Source: a bacterium UBP15_UBA6099
GTDB taxonomy: Bacteria > UBP15 > UBA6099
Assembly: GCA_002435745.1 (NCBI GenBank)
Contig: DIWT01000012.1
Span: 1 to 54,601 of the forward strand
Direction: 5' to 3'
DNA length: 54,601 nt
The notes beneath the pieces are model-generated. The model saw only the letters and a program-made list of their open reading frames with translations, had not been told where the DNA came from and searched no databases. Numbering within the stretch: the first letter of the stretch is position 1; each line of letters begins with the position of its first letter. A program made the translations under genes and the position numbers. Below, piece after piece: positions 34,158-42,966 of this stretch.

Positions 34158-36028
34158 AGCGGACATTGAAATTTTTCGCATGGTTGTTCATCGCCGCGCA
34201 TATCGCCGCGCCCGCCGCGCTTATCCTCGCGAACTCAAATCCTCTCACATATAACGACTTTCCTGTGATGCTCTACTTCCAGCATCGCGCCTCTCAGTTC
34301 TTCGAGTCTTATTTCGCCTTCTGGGGTTTCGACTTTTTCTATGGAGCCGGATACCCTCTCAATTTCACATGGAACAGCAACGTGTTCCTCCAGTTCCTTC
34401 AAGCGTTCCTCAACCCGCTGCCGCCGGGAGCCGTTCTGGCCGCCGCCACTTTCGTTTCGGTTGCGATGGCTCCGTTCTGTTTCCGCGCGGGGCTTTCCAA
34501 CTTCGGGCTGTCGGGCGCGCGCCGCGACTGGGCGCTCGTCGTCATGCTCGCATATTGGTGGACGGGCTATCCGGTCATCATGCTTCTTCTCGGCATGACA
34601 TCCGGCATCTTCGCCTTCCACCTCTGCTTCTACGCCGTCTCCGTGTTTTACAAATTCATGCGCGAGGACGGCCCCGGACATGCCGCGCGGCTCTGCCTGC
34701 TTGTCCCTCTCTGCTTCCTCGCCCACAAGACGGCCATTGTGGCGTTCGGAGCGCCCGCCGCCGTCCTCTTCTTCTGCTATTTGCGCAATGTCAATATCAG
34801 AAAGCTCTCCGCGATAGTCATATTCCTAGCCATTACTCTCGTCGTCAACTCTTTCTGGCTCGTTCCTTTCATGGAACTGGTCAAATTCAAAGTGGAACTG
34901 GCCCACGCGCCTCACGGGCTGAACTTCGACCCGTTCCGGATATTCAAGGACTATTTCACGCTCTCAAAAGCGATGGGGCACAAAGTGCTCGAACCCTCGC
35001 AGAACCCGGCGTTCGCTGTTATGAACACTATTCTGAAAGACGCGCTGCTGGCGCTCGGAGCGGCGGGGATAATCGCCCAGAGGAAAGACCGAGCGCGCGC
35101 CGCGTTTTTCGCGCTGACGGCAGTCTTGTTCCTCGCCCTGATATATTTCGGCTCCTTCTGGAAGCCGACCGCGGCCGTGAACCCGACGCGCTACATCGGA
35201 TATATGGATTTCCTGCTTGCCGCTCCCGCCGCCGCCGGAGCCGCCGCCGCGCTGCGCGCCCGCCCCTCCCTCTCTAGGTTTGCCTTCCCCGCTCTCGCCC
35301 TCCTGTTCCTTGTCTCATTCGCGCACTTCGCCATGTTCAACTCCATGATTCGGAAACCCGTTGACAAGGACACTCGGGCGCTCGCTCTGTGGCTCTCCGG
35401 AAACACCACCCCGAACGGTCGCATACTCCTTGAGGATTCCGGCTGGAACGACCACGACGCGCTCCCCCCGAAATACGGCGAAGGCCATTTCCCCGCCCTG
35501 CTGTCAGAAATCACAGGACGCGAATTCATCGGCGGCCCGTACCCTTACATATTCCTCAAACACAACTACGCGGGTTTTCACGACGGCCGATTCCTCGGAG
35601 CCGCGCTTTCCTCGTTTTCTGATTCCGGGCTGAACGCCGAACTCGACCGCTACAACATCCGGTGGATAGTTTGCTGGAGCGACGACTGCAAGGAGCGGTT
35701 CTCAGCGCGCCCGCGTGCGTTCGCCAGCCTGACGGAAATCGGCTCGTTCAGCGTCTTTGAGCGCTCCGGCTTTAAACCCTCCCCCTTCCTGTCCGGCGAA
35801 GGGTTCGTCGCGGCGGACATCGGAGGAATCCGCGCGTACAGGATAAGGCCGGGCGCTGACGGCGCGGCGGTCCTCAAGTATCACGCGCTCGTCAACCCCG
35901 AAGTGTCCGGCGGCGGCGAAGCGGGCGCGGCGGCGTCCGGCGATGACCCAATCGGCTTTCTCCGCATAGAGAACCCCGGCGAATACATCCTTATCAGAAA
36001 CTCTCCGGCGAAAAAACGCGCGCGTTGA
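34154..36028 (+). CDS. Large polytopic membrane protein (GT-C/YfhO-like)
   Basis: 624 aa with about twelve hydrophobic segments and a C-terminal soluble portion of about 200 residues. The first loop reads LTYNDFPVMLYFQHRASQFF followed by FFYGAGYPLNFTWNSN, a pattern found in large membrane proteins annotated as YfhO-like or membrane glycosyltransferase-related. The GTG start overlaps the upstream stop codon, so it is translationally coupled to the GT-C-like gene, implying joint work on an envelope glycan or lipid. I cannot assign an exact reaction. Confidence 0.65.
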   Translation: MKRTLKFFAWLFIAAHIAAPAALILANSNPLTYNDFPVMLYFQHRASQFFESYFAFWGFDFFYGAGYPLNFTWNSNVFLQFLQAFLNPLPPGAVLAAATFVSVAMAPFCFRAGLSNFGLSGARRDWALVVMLAYWWTGYPVIMLLLGMTSGIFAFHLCFYAVSVFYKFMREDGPGHAARLCLLVPLCFLAHKTAIVAFGAPAAVLFFCYLRNVNIRKLSAIVIFLAITLVVNSFWLVPFMELVKFKVELAHAPHGLNFDPFRIFKDYFTLSKAMGHKVLEPSQNPAFAVMNTILKDALLALGAAGIIAQRKDRARAAFFALTAVLFLALIYFGSFWKPTAAVNPTRYIGYMDFLLAAPAAAGAAAALRARPSLSRFAFPALALLFLVSFAHFAMFNSMIRKPVDKDTRALALWLSGNTTPNGRILLEDSGWNDHDALPPKYGEGHFPALLSEITGREFIGGPYPYIFLKHNYAGFHDGRFLGAALSSFSDSGLNAELDRYNIRWIVCWSDDCKERFSARPRAFASLTEIGSFSVFERSGFKPSPFLSGEGFVAADIGGIRAYRIRPGADGAAVLKYHALVNPEVSGGGEAGAAASGDDPIGFLRIENPGEYILIRNSPAKKRAR

Positions 36029-36108
36029 ACGGCGGCCGGCCCTCAAGCGCCCGCTCGAATTCCTCCGCGAATTCCACAAGGTTTCTCTATTCAAAATCCA
36101 ATTCCCTG

Positions 36109-36137
36109 TTCACTTGCGCGACGCCGCGTGTTACACT
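36109..36137 (+). promoter_or_regulatory. Promoter upstream of the HD-GYP gene
   Basis: TTCACT, a 17-bp spacer and TACACT match the sigma-70 pattern moderately. They lie about 33 bp before the ATG, and AGGAGG sits between, though 17-18 bases from the start, farther than usual. Confidence 0.45.
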
Positions 36138-36169
36138 TATTTCAGTAGGAGGCGGGACGGCGCAAAGTC

Positions 36170-37573
36170 ATGCAGAAAATTTCTCTTGAACAACTGGATA
36201 TGGGCGAGAAGCTCGTTCTGGCGCGCCCGGTGCTGCTCGGTTCTGGCGTAAAAGGCTTCAACTCCGGCGTCGAGGTAAACGAGCGCGTCGCCCGCAAACT
36301 CATAGAACTCGGATTCACCGAAGTCTGGGTGCGCGGCGAAAACGAGCCTCAGAGCGGCGTCATCGAAGGCTGCGACGACGAGCTGACCCAGACCGAGAAA
36401 TTCCTCGCCATCAAACAGAACATCGCGACTTCTCTCGCGGACATAATGACCGAGAAGGACCCGGAGCGGGAAATGCTCCGCGTCAGAAGCATGAGCCGCA
36501 CGAACATAAAACTTGAAAAAGGCTCGCTCACAAAACTCGACCCGGCGAGACCACCCGCCGAAATGAAACTGCTCAAACAGTTCTCCGAAGCAATCATCAG
36601 CGTCTCCAAGCTTGAGCAGTTTCTCAAGGACTGCCGCGACCTCATAGACGGGCCGTTCTCGCCGCTCCGCATAGACAAAGTCTCCGTCAACCTCAACGAC
36701 AACAGAATCGAGAGCAGCTACCTGTTTAACCACATGGCGAACTGCGGCATATATTTTCTGGCCACCATCGCCCGCTACAACGCCGACCTGAAGGCGCGCG
36801 GCGCGGTCTGCTCAGACGCGAAGTTCGGCCCCGGCATCGACCACAACAAACGCAAAAACATGCTCTTCTTCTTTTCCGACGAGGAAATCGCCAGCGGCGC
36901 TCTCGGCGCTTTCATGCACGACATCGGCTACCTCCACGACGGCATGCCCGACATACTTTTCAAACAGGGATCCATCTCCCCGGAAGAACACTCCATCCTA
37001 AAAAAGCACGTCGAAGTCTCCATGAACGTCGTCCAGCACCACATATTTTTCGCCAACCGGCCGCTGGCAAAACACGTCATCGAGAACCACCACGAGCGAG
37101 TCAACAAAAAAGGATACCCCAAGCAGAGGGGCAACCTGCACGTGTTTTCTCAGATACTCGGCATGATAGACTGCTTCGATTCTATGACTCAGGACAGGCC
37201 GTGGCGCAAAAAGTTCTCGCGCGCCAAAGTCCTCGAATGGATGTACGACAACTCCGAGCAGAAAGCGGAAGCCGACGGCTCGATCCACGAGCCGATGTTC
37301 GACAGGGAACTGGTGCGCTGTTTCGAGCGGGTGCTTATGCTCTACGAGAACGGCGAGGTGGTCGATCTCTACCACGCGAAGACCGCGACGCCCGTCTTCA
37401 GGTGCAGAGTCAAGGAACAGAACCCCGGACGTCCCGACCGCCCTGTCGTCGAGTTGACCTGCTGCCACGCCGACCCGGCCAGAAACGTCGAGGGCAAAAT
37501 TATCAACCTGCTCAACATGCCCGACCTCTATATGGGCGAAAGCTCCGACTTCAGGAAAGAACCGATAGTCTGA
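36170..37573 (+). CDS. HD-GYP domain protein (cyclic-di-GMP phosphodiesterase-like)
   Basis: 467 aa. An N-terminal regulatory region of about 170 residues (LARPVLLGSGVKGFNSG) precedes the HD-GYP core. The core has H188, the H250-D251 pair in FMHDIGYLHD, H280, H307-H308 and the GYP loop G315-Y316-P317 in HHERVNKKGYP. These are the metal and substrate residues of the family, which hydrolyses cyclic-di-GMP (or cGAMP in some lineages). All are intact, so activity is plausible. No receiver domain is attached. The last base of its stop codon is the first base of the next gene's ATG (TGATG), so the methyltransferase-like gene is coupled to it. Confidence 0.88.
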   Translation: MQKISLEQLDMGEKLVLARPVLLGSGVKGFNSGVEVNERVARKLIELGFTEVWVRGENEPQSGVIEGCDDELTQTEKFLAIKQNIATSLADIMTEKDPEREMLRVRSMSRTNIKLEKGSLTKLDPARPPAEMKLLKQFSEAIISVSKLEQFLKDCRDLIDGPFSPLRIDKVSVNLNDNRIESSYLFNHMANCGIYFLATIARYNADLKARGAVCSDAKFGPGIDHNKRKNMLFFFSDEEIASGALGAFMHDIGYLHDGMPDILFKQGSISPEEHSILKKHVEVSMNVVQHHIFFANRPLAKHVIENHHERVNKKGYPKQRGNLHVFSQILGMIDCFDSMTQDRPWRKKFSRAKVLEWMYDNSEQKAEADGSIHEPMFDRELVRCFERVLMLYENGEVVDLYHAKTATPVFRCRVKEQNPGRPDRPVVELTCCHADPARNVEGKIINLLNMPDLYMGESSDFRKEPIV

Positions 37574-38550
37574 TGCGAAACGACGACCCTTCGCTTGAAA
37601 CCGTCAGTTTCCACTGCCGCAGCCCAATTTACATGTGCGCAACCTGCACCCACGCCGAAAAATGCGCCGACCTGCTCAATATCCTGCGCATGTTTAAACT
37701 CGACGAAAAACCTCCCGAGTTCGACCTGCTGACCAACTTCCCTTTCCTCAAAGAGCGCTCTTTCGAGGTCGATCCACGCAACAAACTCAACGAGGTCTCA
37801 AGCGGCGAATGGCTCCAGTTCACCCGCACCGTCTTTTCCCAGAAGTTCCCTAAATTCCTCGGTCACGACCTGCGAAGAAAACACCCCGAATATAAAAGCC
37901 CGCACCTGCTCGGACAATTGATCGCTTTCTTCACAAAGAGGCAGGACCTTGTGCTCGACCCGTTCGCGGGAACAGGCACGTCCCTGATCGCCGCGTCCCT
38001 GCTGGGCCGCGAGGCGGTCGGCTTCGAAATAGAGCGAAGCTGGGTTGACATCTACTACCACATCTGCCGCAAACACCGCATACCCCGACAGAAACTTGTT
38101 TCCGGCGACTGCTCGGAACTGCTCCACAGCGTGCCGCCTGACTCGGTGGACTTCGTCCTCATCGACCCGCCGAACCCTATGAATCCGGAGGAATGGGCCC
38201 CGAACTCCGCCCCGCCCTCCAAACCCGTGGACGCCTTTTTCGACTTCATGCTCGGCGCGCTCAACCGCTGCCACGCTTCTCTCAAAGAACACAAACACAT
38301 GGCCGTTTTCACTCGCAACCTTTACCAGAACGGCCAATACATTTTCCTCACGCCCTACTTCGCCTCCATCGCCGCCGAAGCCGGTTTTCTTCTCAAGGGC
38401 GAAAAAATATGGGAGAACTCAGCCGAGAAACTCCGCCCCTACGGATACCCCCATTCATACGTGCCAAATATCTCGCATTACAGTATACTGATATTCCAGA
38501 AACAGACGCCGGGCGAAGAGAACGGCCCGGACGACAGCTTTAAACAGTAG
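37573..38550 (+). CDS. SAM-dependent methyltransferase of the DNA N4/N6-methylase fold, with N-terminal Cys cluster
   Basis: 325 aa from ATG 37573; the longer reading from 37201 is a shadow of the HD-GYP gene. The SAM-binding motif I is LDPFAGTGTS (129-137), preceded by YKSPHLLGQLIAFF as in DNA methylases. The catalytic motif IV reads DPPN (198-201) instead of the usual DPPY/F/W, so the aromatic residue that stacks on the target base is missing. The N-terminus has C15, C22, C25 and C31 with H14 and H27, a possible zinc or iron-sulfur site. No restriction gene is adjacent. It could be an orphan DNA methylase, an RNA methylase, or a re-purposed enzyme. Confidence 0.75.
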   Translation: MRNDDPSLETVSFHCRSPIYMCATCTHAEKCADLLNILRMFKLDEKPPEFDLLTNFPFLKERSFEVDPRNKLNEVSSGEWLQFTRTVFSQKFPKFLGHDLRRKHPEYKSPHLLGQLIAFFTKRQDLVLDPFAGTGTSLIAASLLGREAVGFEIERSWVDIYYHICRKHRIPRQKLVSGDCSELLHSVPPDSVDFVLIDPPNPMNPEEWAPNSAPPSKPVDAFFDFMLGALNRCHASLKEHKHMAVFTRNLYQNGQYIFLTPYFASIAAEAGFLLKGEKIWENSAEKLRPYGYPHSYVPNISHYSILIFQKQTPGEENGPDDSFKQ

Positions 38551-38589
38551 CGCCGTCCCGTCGAACCCGCCCGCAAGAAAGGAAACGCC

Positions 38590-39033
38590 ATGCCGCTACT
38601 CGATCAAATCACCGAACAAATCAAACAGGCGATGAAAGACAAGGATGTCACCATGCTCGACACCCTCCGCTCTCTCAAAACCGCCCTGAAAAACAAACAG
38701 GTCGAACTCATGAGAGACTTGGACGAGGGCGAGGCACTTCAGGTCATTCAGAGGGAAGCCAAAACCCGCCGCGAGTCCATCGAACAGTTCAAGGACGGCG
38801 GACGCGAGGATCTCGTCGCCAAGGAAGAAGCCCAGCTCAAGATTATCGACTCCTTCCTGCCCGCCGAGATGTCCGACGCCGAAATCGAAGAAAAAGCCAA
38901 AGCGGTCATCGCCGAACTGGGAGCCTCGACTAAAAAGGAAGCCGGCAAAGTGATGAGCAAGCTGATGGCCGAACTCAAAGGCCGCGCGGACGGCAAACGC
39001 ATCAACGCCATCGTCGGAAAACTGCTCGACTGA
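38590..39033 (+). CDS. yqeY: GatB/YqeY domain protein
   Basis: 147 aa, full length for YqeY. The hallmark segments are MLDTLRSLKTALKNKQVEL, REAKTRRESIEQFKDGGRED, IIDSFLPAEMSDAEIEE, KKEAGKVMSKLMAELKGRAD and the ending NAIVGKLLD. The fold resembles the tail domain of the GatB subunit of tRNA-dependent amidotransferase. The free-standing protein's role is not settled. AAGAAAGG lies about eight bases before the ATG. It is 40 bp after the methyltransferase-like gene on the same strand. Confidence 0.93.
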   Translation: MPLLDQITEQIKQAMKDKDVTMLDTLRSLKTALKNKQVELMRDLDEGEALQVIQREAKTRRESIEQFKDGGREDLVAKEEAQLKIIDSFLPAEMSDAEIEEKAKAVIAELGASTKKEAGKVMSKLMAELKGRADGKRINAIVGKLLD

Positions 39034-39142
39034 ACGCTCCTCTCCCGCTCTCCGCGACCGCCGAGATTCGGCTATCCGCTGTGAGAATCGGCTCAGAACC
39101 CGACCCCCGCCACAGTCGGTTCCGGGCCGGAAGGCGGACTCC

Positions 39143-39643
39143 TTGATCATTCGAGACACGGAAATATTCGACGCTCCTCGCCGCGATGTCTTCGCGCTAA
39201 CCCGCGACAGGTTCGAGGAATACCTCGCGCTCGTTCCCGCCGTCGAATCGGTGAAGTTGCTAAGCAGCCTCTCCCCCGCCCGCGGCGTCATTTCCAACGT
39301 CACCGAATGGGAAGGCAGCGCCAGCATCCCCTCCTCCGTCAGAAACCGCCTCAGCCCCGACATGCTCCGCTGGCGCATCCACTGCGTCTGGGACGAAAAT
39401 TCTTGGACATGCCGCTGGCGCGCCGAAACTTTCCACTTCCGCGATATCTTCGACTGTCGCGGCGACATCGCCTACCACGACTTCCGCGGCTCTCTCACCC
39501 GCTGCGTCCTAACCGTCAACCTGAAAGTCTTCATGCCTGTTTTCGGCGCAGCCGTCGAAAGGTTCATCGTCCGCAACTACCTCGACAAAAATCTAATGAT
39601 GAATAAGGAGGCGATAAAAACCCTCCTCGCCTCCGCGAAATGA
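39143..39643 (+). CDS. SRPBCC/START-like (polyketide cyclase / Coq10 type) protein
   Basis: 166 aa. The beginning IRDTEIFDAPRRDVFALTRD and the central LRWRIHCVWDENSWTCRWRAE with alternating strand pattern, then a long C-terminal helix ending MMNKEAIKTLLASAK, match the helix-grip fold. Such proteins bind hydrophobic ligands; the ligand is unknown. The start is TTG 39143, with GGAAGG about ten bases upstream. It is downstream of yqeY by 109 bp; nothing else is seen in that gap. Confidence 0.7.
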   Translation: MIIRDTEIFDAPRRDVFALTRDRFEEYLALVPAVESVKLLSSLSPARGVISNVTEWEGSASIPSSVRNRLSPDMLRWRIHCVWDENSWTCRWRAETFHFRDIFDCRGDIAYHDFRGSLTRCVLTVNLKVFMPVFGAAVERFIVRNYLDKNLMMNKEAIKTLLASAK

Positions 39644-39754
39644 TTGTTTCTTGACATTTGTTTTGCAACATCTTTTTTCCTTCTCTCAAATATTCTGGCT
39701 TTCAAAAAACAAGAAGCGATTCATGTGTTTCGGGTTGAAATTAGCCGCTCATGT

Positions 39755-39760
39755 TATAGA
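39755..39760 (+). promoter_or_regulatory. Extended -10 box immediately before the 39769 start
   Basis: TGT-TATAGA ends eight bases before the ATG, with no ribosome binding site between. TTGAAA lies upstream at a short 14-bp spacing. The geometry predicts a leaderless transcript. Confidence 0.45.
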
Positions 39761-39768
39761 CTTTTAGA

Positions 39769-40668
39769 ATGGACATAGAGAAAAAAGGAAGAAAGAAGCA
39801 GGGAGCAAAGCGTGCCGGGGCGGCGTTCATATCGCTATTGGCGGCATTTCTGACGGCGGTTTTTGCGATCGCGCAACAAGAGGATGAAACGGAGTCCGAC
39901 TCGCCGCAGACATTCCAGTACACTCTCTCGGAAAGGTTCGCCGTGCCGTGGTCAGGCGACAAAAGCCTGAGGATGTCGGAGGGCGAAGGACAGATTTTCG
40001 TGCGCGCCGGCGCGGCCGACTCGGTAATATTCAGGGCGTCCAAAACAACTGTCGCGCCGGATCTGGCAAAAGCCCGCGAGTTCGCTTCGAGAATAAGAAT
40101 TTTCGCTCAGGCCCCCGCAGACAGCGTCGTCGCCACATCATCCGTTCCCTCGTCAGCAGGGCTTGAGGTGTCGGGTCGCGTCGATTACGACATTCTGGCT
40201 CCGGCGGCCATCCCCGTCGAACTCGAAACCACGTCCGGCTCGATAGACGTGTCGGGCCTTTCGGGAGAGGCGACGGTGAAAACCGTTTCAGGCAAGATAA
40301 GCCTCGCCAACATTAAAGGAGCGGCGAAAGCTTCTTCCTCCAGCGGCAACATCGACATCCGCGAATGTCCGAAGATTTCCGAGATAAAGAGCGAAAGCGG
40401 CGAAATTACATTTCAAGCGTCCGGCATGGATAACGACTTGGATATTGAAACAGTTTCGGGCGATATCAAAGTGAAACTCAAGCGTTCAGTGAAAGCCAGA
40501 ATCGTGGCAATGACAGAATCCGGAGCGGTTGACACGGCGGACGCATATCTAAAAAAGGTGGCGGAGGCAGACTCCGAGCTGACGTTTGAAACGCCCAGCT
40601 CTGGAGCGCCTGTCCGCCTGATTCACATCTCAACCGTTTCCGGCAATATCACAATTTCCGCTGATTGA
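39769..40668 (+). CDS. Exported DUF4097-like beta-helix protein (putative adhesin-like)
   Basis: 299 aa. A basic start (KKGRKKQGAKR) and hydrophobic stretch AAFISLLAAFLTAVFAIAQ form a signal peptide or anchor. The mature part shows the stacked, short-strand repeats of DUF4097: ELETTSGSIDVSGLSGEATV, KTVSGKISLANIKGAAKASS, SSGNIDIRECPKISEIKSES, ESGEITFQ, ETVSGDIKVKL. This makes a right-handed beta-helix-like wall. In other bacteria such proteins are envelope-associated; no enzymatic residues are known. Monocistronic, convergent with the DUF1648 gene. Confidence 0.8.
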   Translation: MDIEKKGRKKQGAKRAGAAFISLLAAFLTAVFAIAQQEDETESDSPQTFQYTLSERFAVPWSGDKSLRMSEGEGQIFVRAGAADSVIFRASKTTVAPDLAKAREFASRIRIFAQAPADSVVATSSVPSSAGLEVSGRVDYDILAPAAIPVELETTSGSIDVSGLSGEATVKTVSGKISLANIKGAAKASSSSGNIDIRECPKISEIKSESGEITFQASGMDNDLDIETVSGDIKVKLKRSVKARIVAMTESGAVDTADAYLKKVAEADSELTFETPSSGAPVRLIHISTVSGNITISAD

Positions 40669-40719
40669 AATATTTGATTGAATAAACACAAGAAAGCGGC
40701 AAACATCCGCTCCGGGATT

Positions 40720-41541
40720 TCACTTCTTCGAGCGCTCGCTTTCGGGCGCTAGCAACATGAAGTCTTTTTCCAGCACAGGCGAATCGTCGAGATAGACGAC
40801 CGTCTTCCAAACGCCGGTCAATTCCCCGCGCGGCTCTCCCTCAATGGGAAGTCTCCACCAAGTGACGGCTTTCTTTCTCAGGCCTCTTCCGCCGAACGAA
40901 AATTTCCCTTCGGCCTCCAACCCGCCGTCAGGATTGAACCACACGTATTTGACTTCGCTGTTCTTGCGCAGGTTTCTCCATTTAATGAAAATCACGACCG
41001 TCGCGTCCGACGGAGCGAATGTGGCGCGAATGTCGGACGGTTTGTTGCGGTCATCCACTTTCGCGCAGAAAAAAGATTCCTCGACTTCCGTCTTGCCGGG
41101 AACTAAACCCGCTACGGTTGGAAGAAAGCTCGCCGCGATAACCGCCGCGAGAGGAAGCCGGATGTAAGGCCACACGCTTTTCGCCTTGCCCATCGCATAG
41201 TCCATCGTTGCGTCGCTCACCCTGTAGAAAAGGAAACACAAAGAAATGTTAAGAGCGGCCAGCGCGGCTGACATCTCTCTGCCAATCTCTTTTGCCGCTT
41301 CCGGAATAAGATAGGAGAAAGAGAACATCATGGCATTTATCGCGGCGGTTAACGCGGCAGGCCAGTAAACAGACAGAGGCGACTTCTTCGCCCAGCGGTC
41401 CGCATTGCCTTTCAAGCTGAAATGCACAGGGATTCTGTCAGGCAGGCGGTCGTAGCTCTCTCTGGCTTTGCCCGCCATTCTGACGACGAAAAACAAAGGG
41501 ATGACGTAGCAGGCGAGTATGGCTAGATTGAACAAATCCAT
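40720..41541 (-). CDS. DUF1648-type membrane protein
   Basis: 273 aa. After a first helix (LAILACYVIPLFFVVRMAG) comes LPDRIPVHFSLKGNADRWAK, the DUF1648 signature. Three to four more helices run to about residue 150. A soluble C-terminal domain of about 110 residues rich in beta strands follows (WRNLRKNSEVKYVWFNPDG). Relatives include the SdpI-type immunity and membrane sensor proteins, but the soluble tail differs. GGAG lies about ten bases before the ATG and a TGT-GATAAT extended -10 slightly upstream. Confidence 0.75.
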   Translation of the reverse strand: MDLFNLAILACYVIPLFFVVRMAGKARESYDRLPDRIPVHFSLKGNADRWAKKSPLSVYWPAALTAAINAMMFSFSYLIPEAAKEIGREMSAALAALNISLCFLFYRVSDATMDYAMGKAKSVWPYIRLPLAAVIAASFLPTVAGLVPGKTEVEESFFCAKVDDRNKPSDIRATFAPSDATVVIFIKWRNLRKNSEVKYVWFNPDGGLEAEGKFSFGGRGLRKKAVTWWRLPIEGEPRGELTGVWKTVVYLDDSPVLEKDFMLLAPESERSKK

Positions 41542-41571
41542 GAAAAGCGCTCCGATTCAATTATCACAACA

Positions 41572-41602
41572 TTAGTCCGCGTTTTTCACCAATGCGGGTT
41601 AG
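41572..41602. repeat. Hairpin repeat A, copy 4 (degenerate left arm)
   Basis: The left arm is TCCGCGTT instead of CCCGCATT; the loop TTTCACC and right arm AATGCGGGTT are intact. It lies just beyond the stop codon of the lasso-B2-like gene, in the gap before the DUF1648 gene. Confidence 0.55.
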
Positions 41603-42036
41603 CCGTCGGGCGTCCATCCCGGGCGTGACTCGGCGGTCGGGTAATATTCTATGATTTTGAAACCGCCATCCGGCAGGACAACCGGTGGCTTGCCCTCCCA
41701 GACCACCCAGCAATGGCCCGCAAGCCTGTCTCCGTCTTTGTTGAGTCCGAACGCCACGCGGGCGTCCACCCCGTTTTCCCTCAGCAGGCGGCACAGCACG
41801 ACGGAGCGGGACAGGCATGAGTTGAGAAGGCCTATCGCGGCCCCGACCCTGAGCGCCCTGTTAACGACGCGCTCCAACCGTTTCGGGTCCGCCCCCGCGC
41901 CGTCCGCGACCGGGCAGTCCAGAATGGAGAACGAATCCCGCCCGCCCCTCCGGCTGACCTTTCGCTGAATATCAATAGCCCTGACCGCTGTCGCGCATTC
42001 CTCTGCCGCTTTCTCGAGCGCGTTCCGTTTTCTCAT
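41599..42036 (-). CDS. Transglutaminase-like (lasso-peptide B2 / Transglut_core3) protein, orphan
   Basis: 145 aa. A helical start precedes the cysteine-peptidase-like core: C74 in GLLNSCLSRSVVLCRLLREN, H108 in GDRLAGHCWVVWEGK and probable D123 in VVLPDG make a Cys-His-Asp triad in the order of McjB C-terminal domains. Those enzymes cleave leader peptides of lasso peptides. No cyclase, precursor or B1 (RRE) gene is seen within the flanking genes, so the substrate is unknown. It starts three bases after the ketopantoate reductase stop, so it probably shares its transcript. Confidence 0.75.
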   Translation of the reverse strand: MRKRNALEKAAEECATAVRAIDIQRKVSRRGGRDSFSILDCPVADGAGADPKRLERVVNRALRVGAAIGLLNSCLSRSVVLCRLLRENGVDARVAFGLNKDGDRLAGHCWVVWEGKPPVVLPDGGFKIIEYYPTAESRPGWTPDG

Positions 42037-42039
42037 ATC

Positions 42040-42966
42040 TCAATCCGAAGGTCCGCCCTCGGTCATCGCCCTGATTAAATTGAGCAGGGTTCTGTTGACA
42101 GGGACAGGTATGGAATGCTTGTCCGCCTGAGCGGCGATAGCTCCGCAGATGAAATCTATCTCTGTGGGCCGTCCCGCGAGGACGTCCTGATGCATCGATG
42201 ATATATTTGCGGCGGTGCGCCGAGCGACCGTTTCGACCATCTCCACTGCGGCGGCGTCCGATATATCCACGCCTGCGGAGCGCGCGGCGGCAGCGGCTTC
42301 GGCGACCGCGGCGCGCATCGTCTCCCTAGCCGAGGGCCTCTCAAGCAGTTCGCCGTTACGCAACCTGAGAATGGCGGTCAGAGGGTTGATGCCCGCGTTT
42401 ATCGCGGCCTTTTTCCACAGCAGCGCGGACACTCCTCCGGGAGCTACCTCCGCGGGAATCCCGGACTCGGACAGCATGGCGGCTATCCGTTCCGCGCGGG
42501 GAGTGGCCAGCCCGGAGAACTCGCCCACGAAAGTGTCGCCCCGCCCCGCGCGGCGTATCCGGGCCGTCCCCGCAGGATTCGCGCCCTGCGCCGTCGTGCC
42601 CGCAAGGACGCGCTCCGCTCCGAACAGTCCGGCTAGCAGTTCAGCGTTGCCAAGCCCGTTCTGCATGGTCATCGCCCACGCGCCGGGATGGACCGCCGGG
42701 GCCAGTCTTTCAGCCGCCGCGCGCGTCGAGCCTGCCTTCACTATGAAGATGACGCCGTCCCTGTCTGAAACCGCGCGGTGGTCGGCGCTCGCCGCGACTC
42801 TCACAGTCCGCTCCCGCCCGCCGTCTTCGATGATTATTCCGCTCCCGGATATCGTCGCCGCCCGCTCGGGTTTATAGTCGACGAGGACTACGTCGTTGCC
42901 GCCCTCCGCAAGCAGCGCGGCGAAGAGGCATCCCATCGCGCCGGGCCCGACTATGGCTATCTTCAT
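42040..42966 (-). CDS. panE: 2-dehydropantoate (ketopantoate) reductase
   Basis: 308 aa. The NADP-binding motif IAIVGPGAMGCLFAALLAEG opens the protein. The conserved segments VIFIVKAGST, MTMQNGLGNAE, GTTAQGA, LLWKKAAINAGINPLTAIL (catalytic lysine) and the ending region EIDFICGAI match ApbA/PanE. It reduces ketopantoate to pantoate for coenzyme A synthesis, although some family members act on other 2-keto acids. It overlaps the upstream peptidase by ATGA and is coupled to it. Confidence 0.88.
   Translation of the reverse strand: MKIAIVGPGAMGCLFAALLAEGGNDVVLVDYKPERAATISGSGIIIEDGGRERTVRVAASADHRAVSDRDGVIFIVKAGSTRAAAERLAPAVHPGAWAMTMQNGLGNAELLAGLFGAERVLAGTTAQGANPAGTARIRRAGRGDTFVGEFSGLATPRAERIAAMLSESGIPAEVAPGGVSALLWKKAAINAGINPLTAILRLRNGELLERPSARETMRAAVAEAAAAARSAGVDISDAAAVEMVETVARRTAANISSMHQDVLAGRPTEIDFICGAIAAQADKHSIPVPVNRTLLNLIRAMTEGGPSD

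Noticed and set aside
41599..42966. Lasso peptide biosynthetic cluster
   Set aside because: Only the B2-like protein is found; no asparagine-synthetase-like cyclase, RRE protein or precursor peptide could be seen in the flanking sequence.
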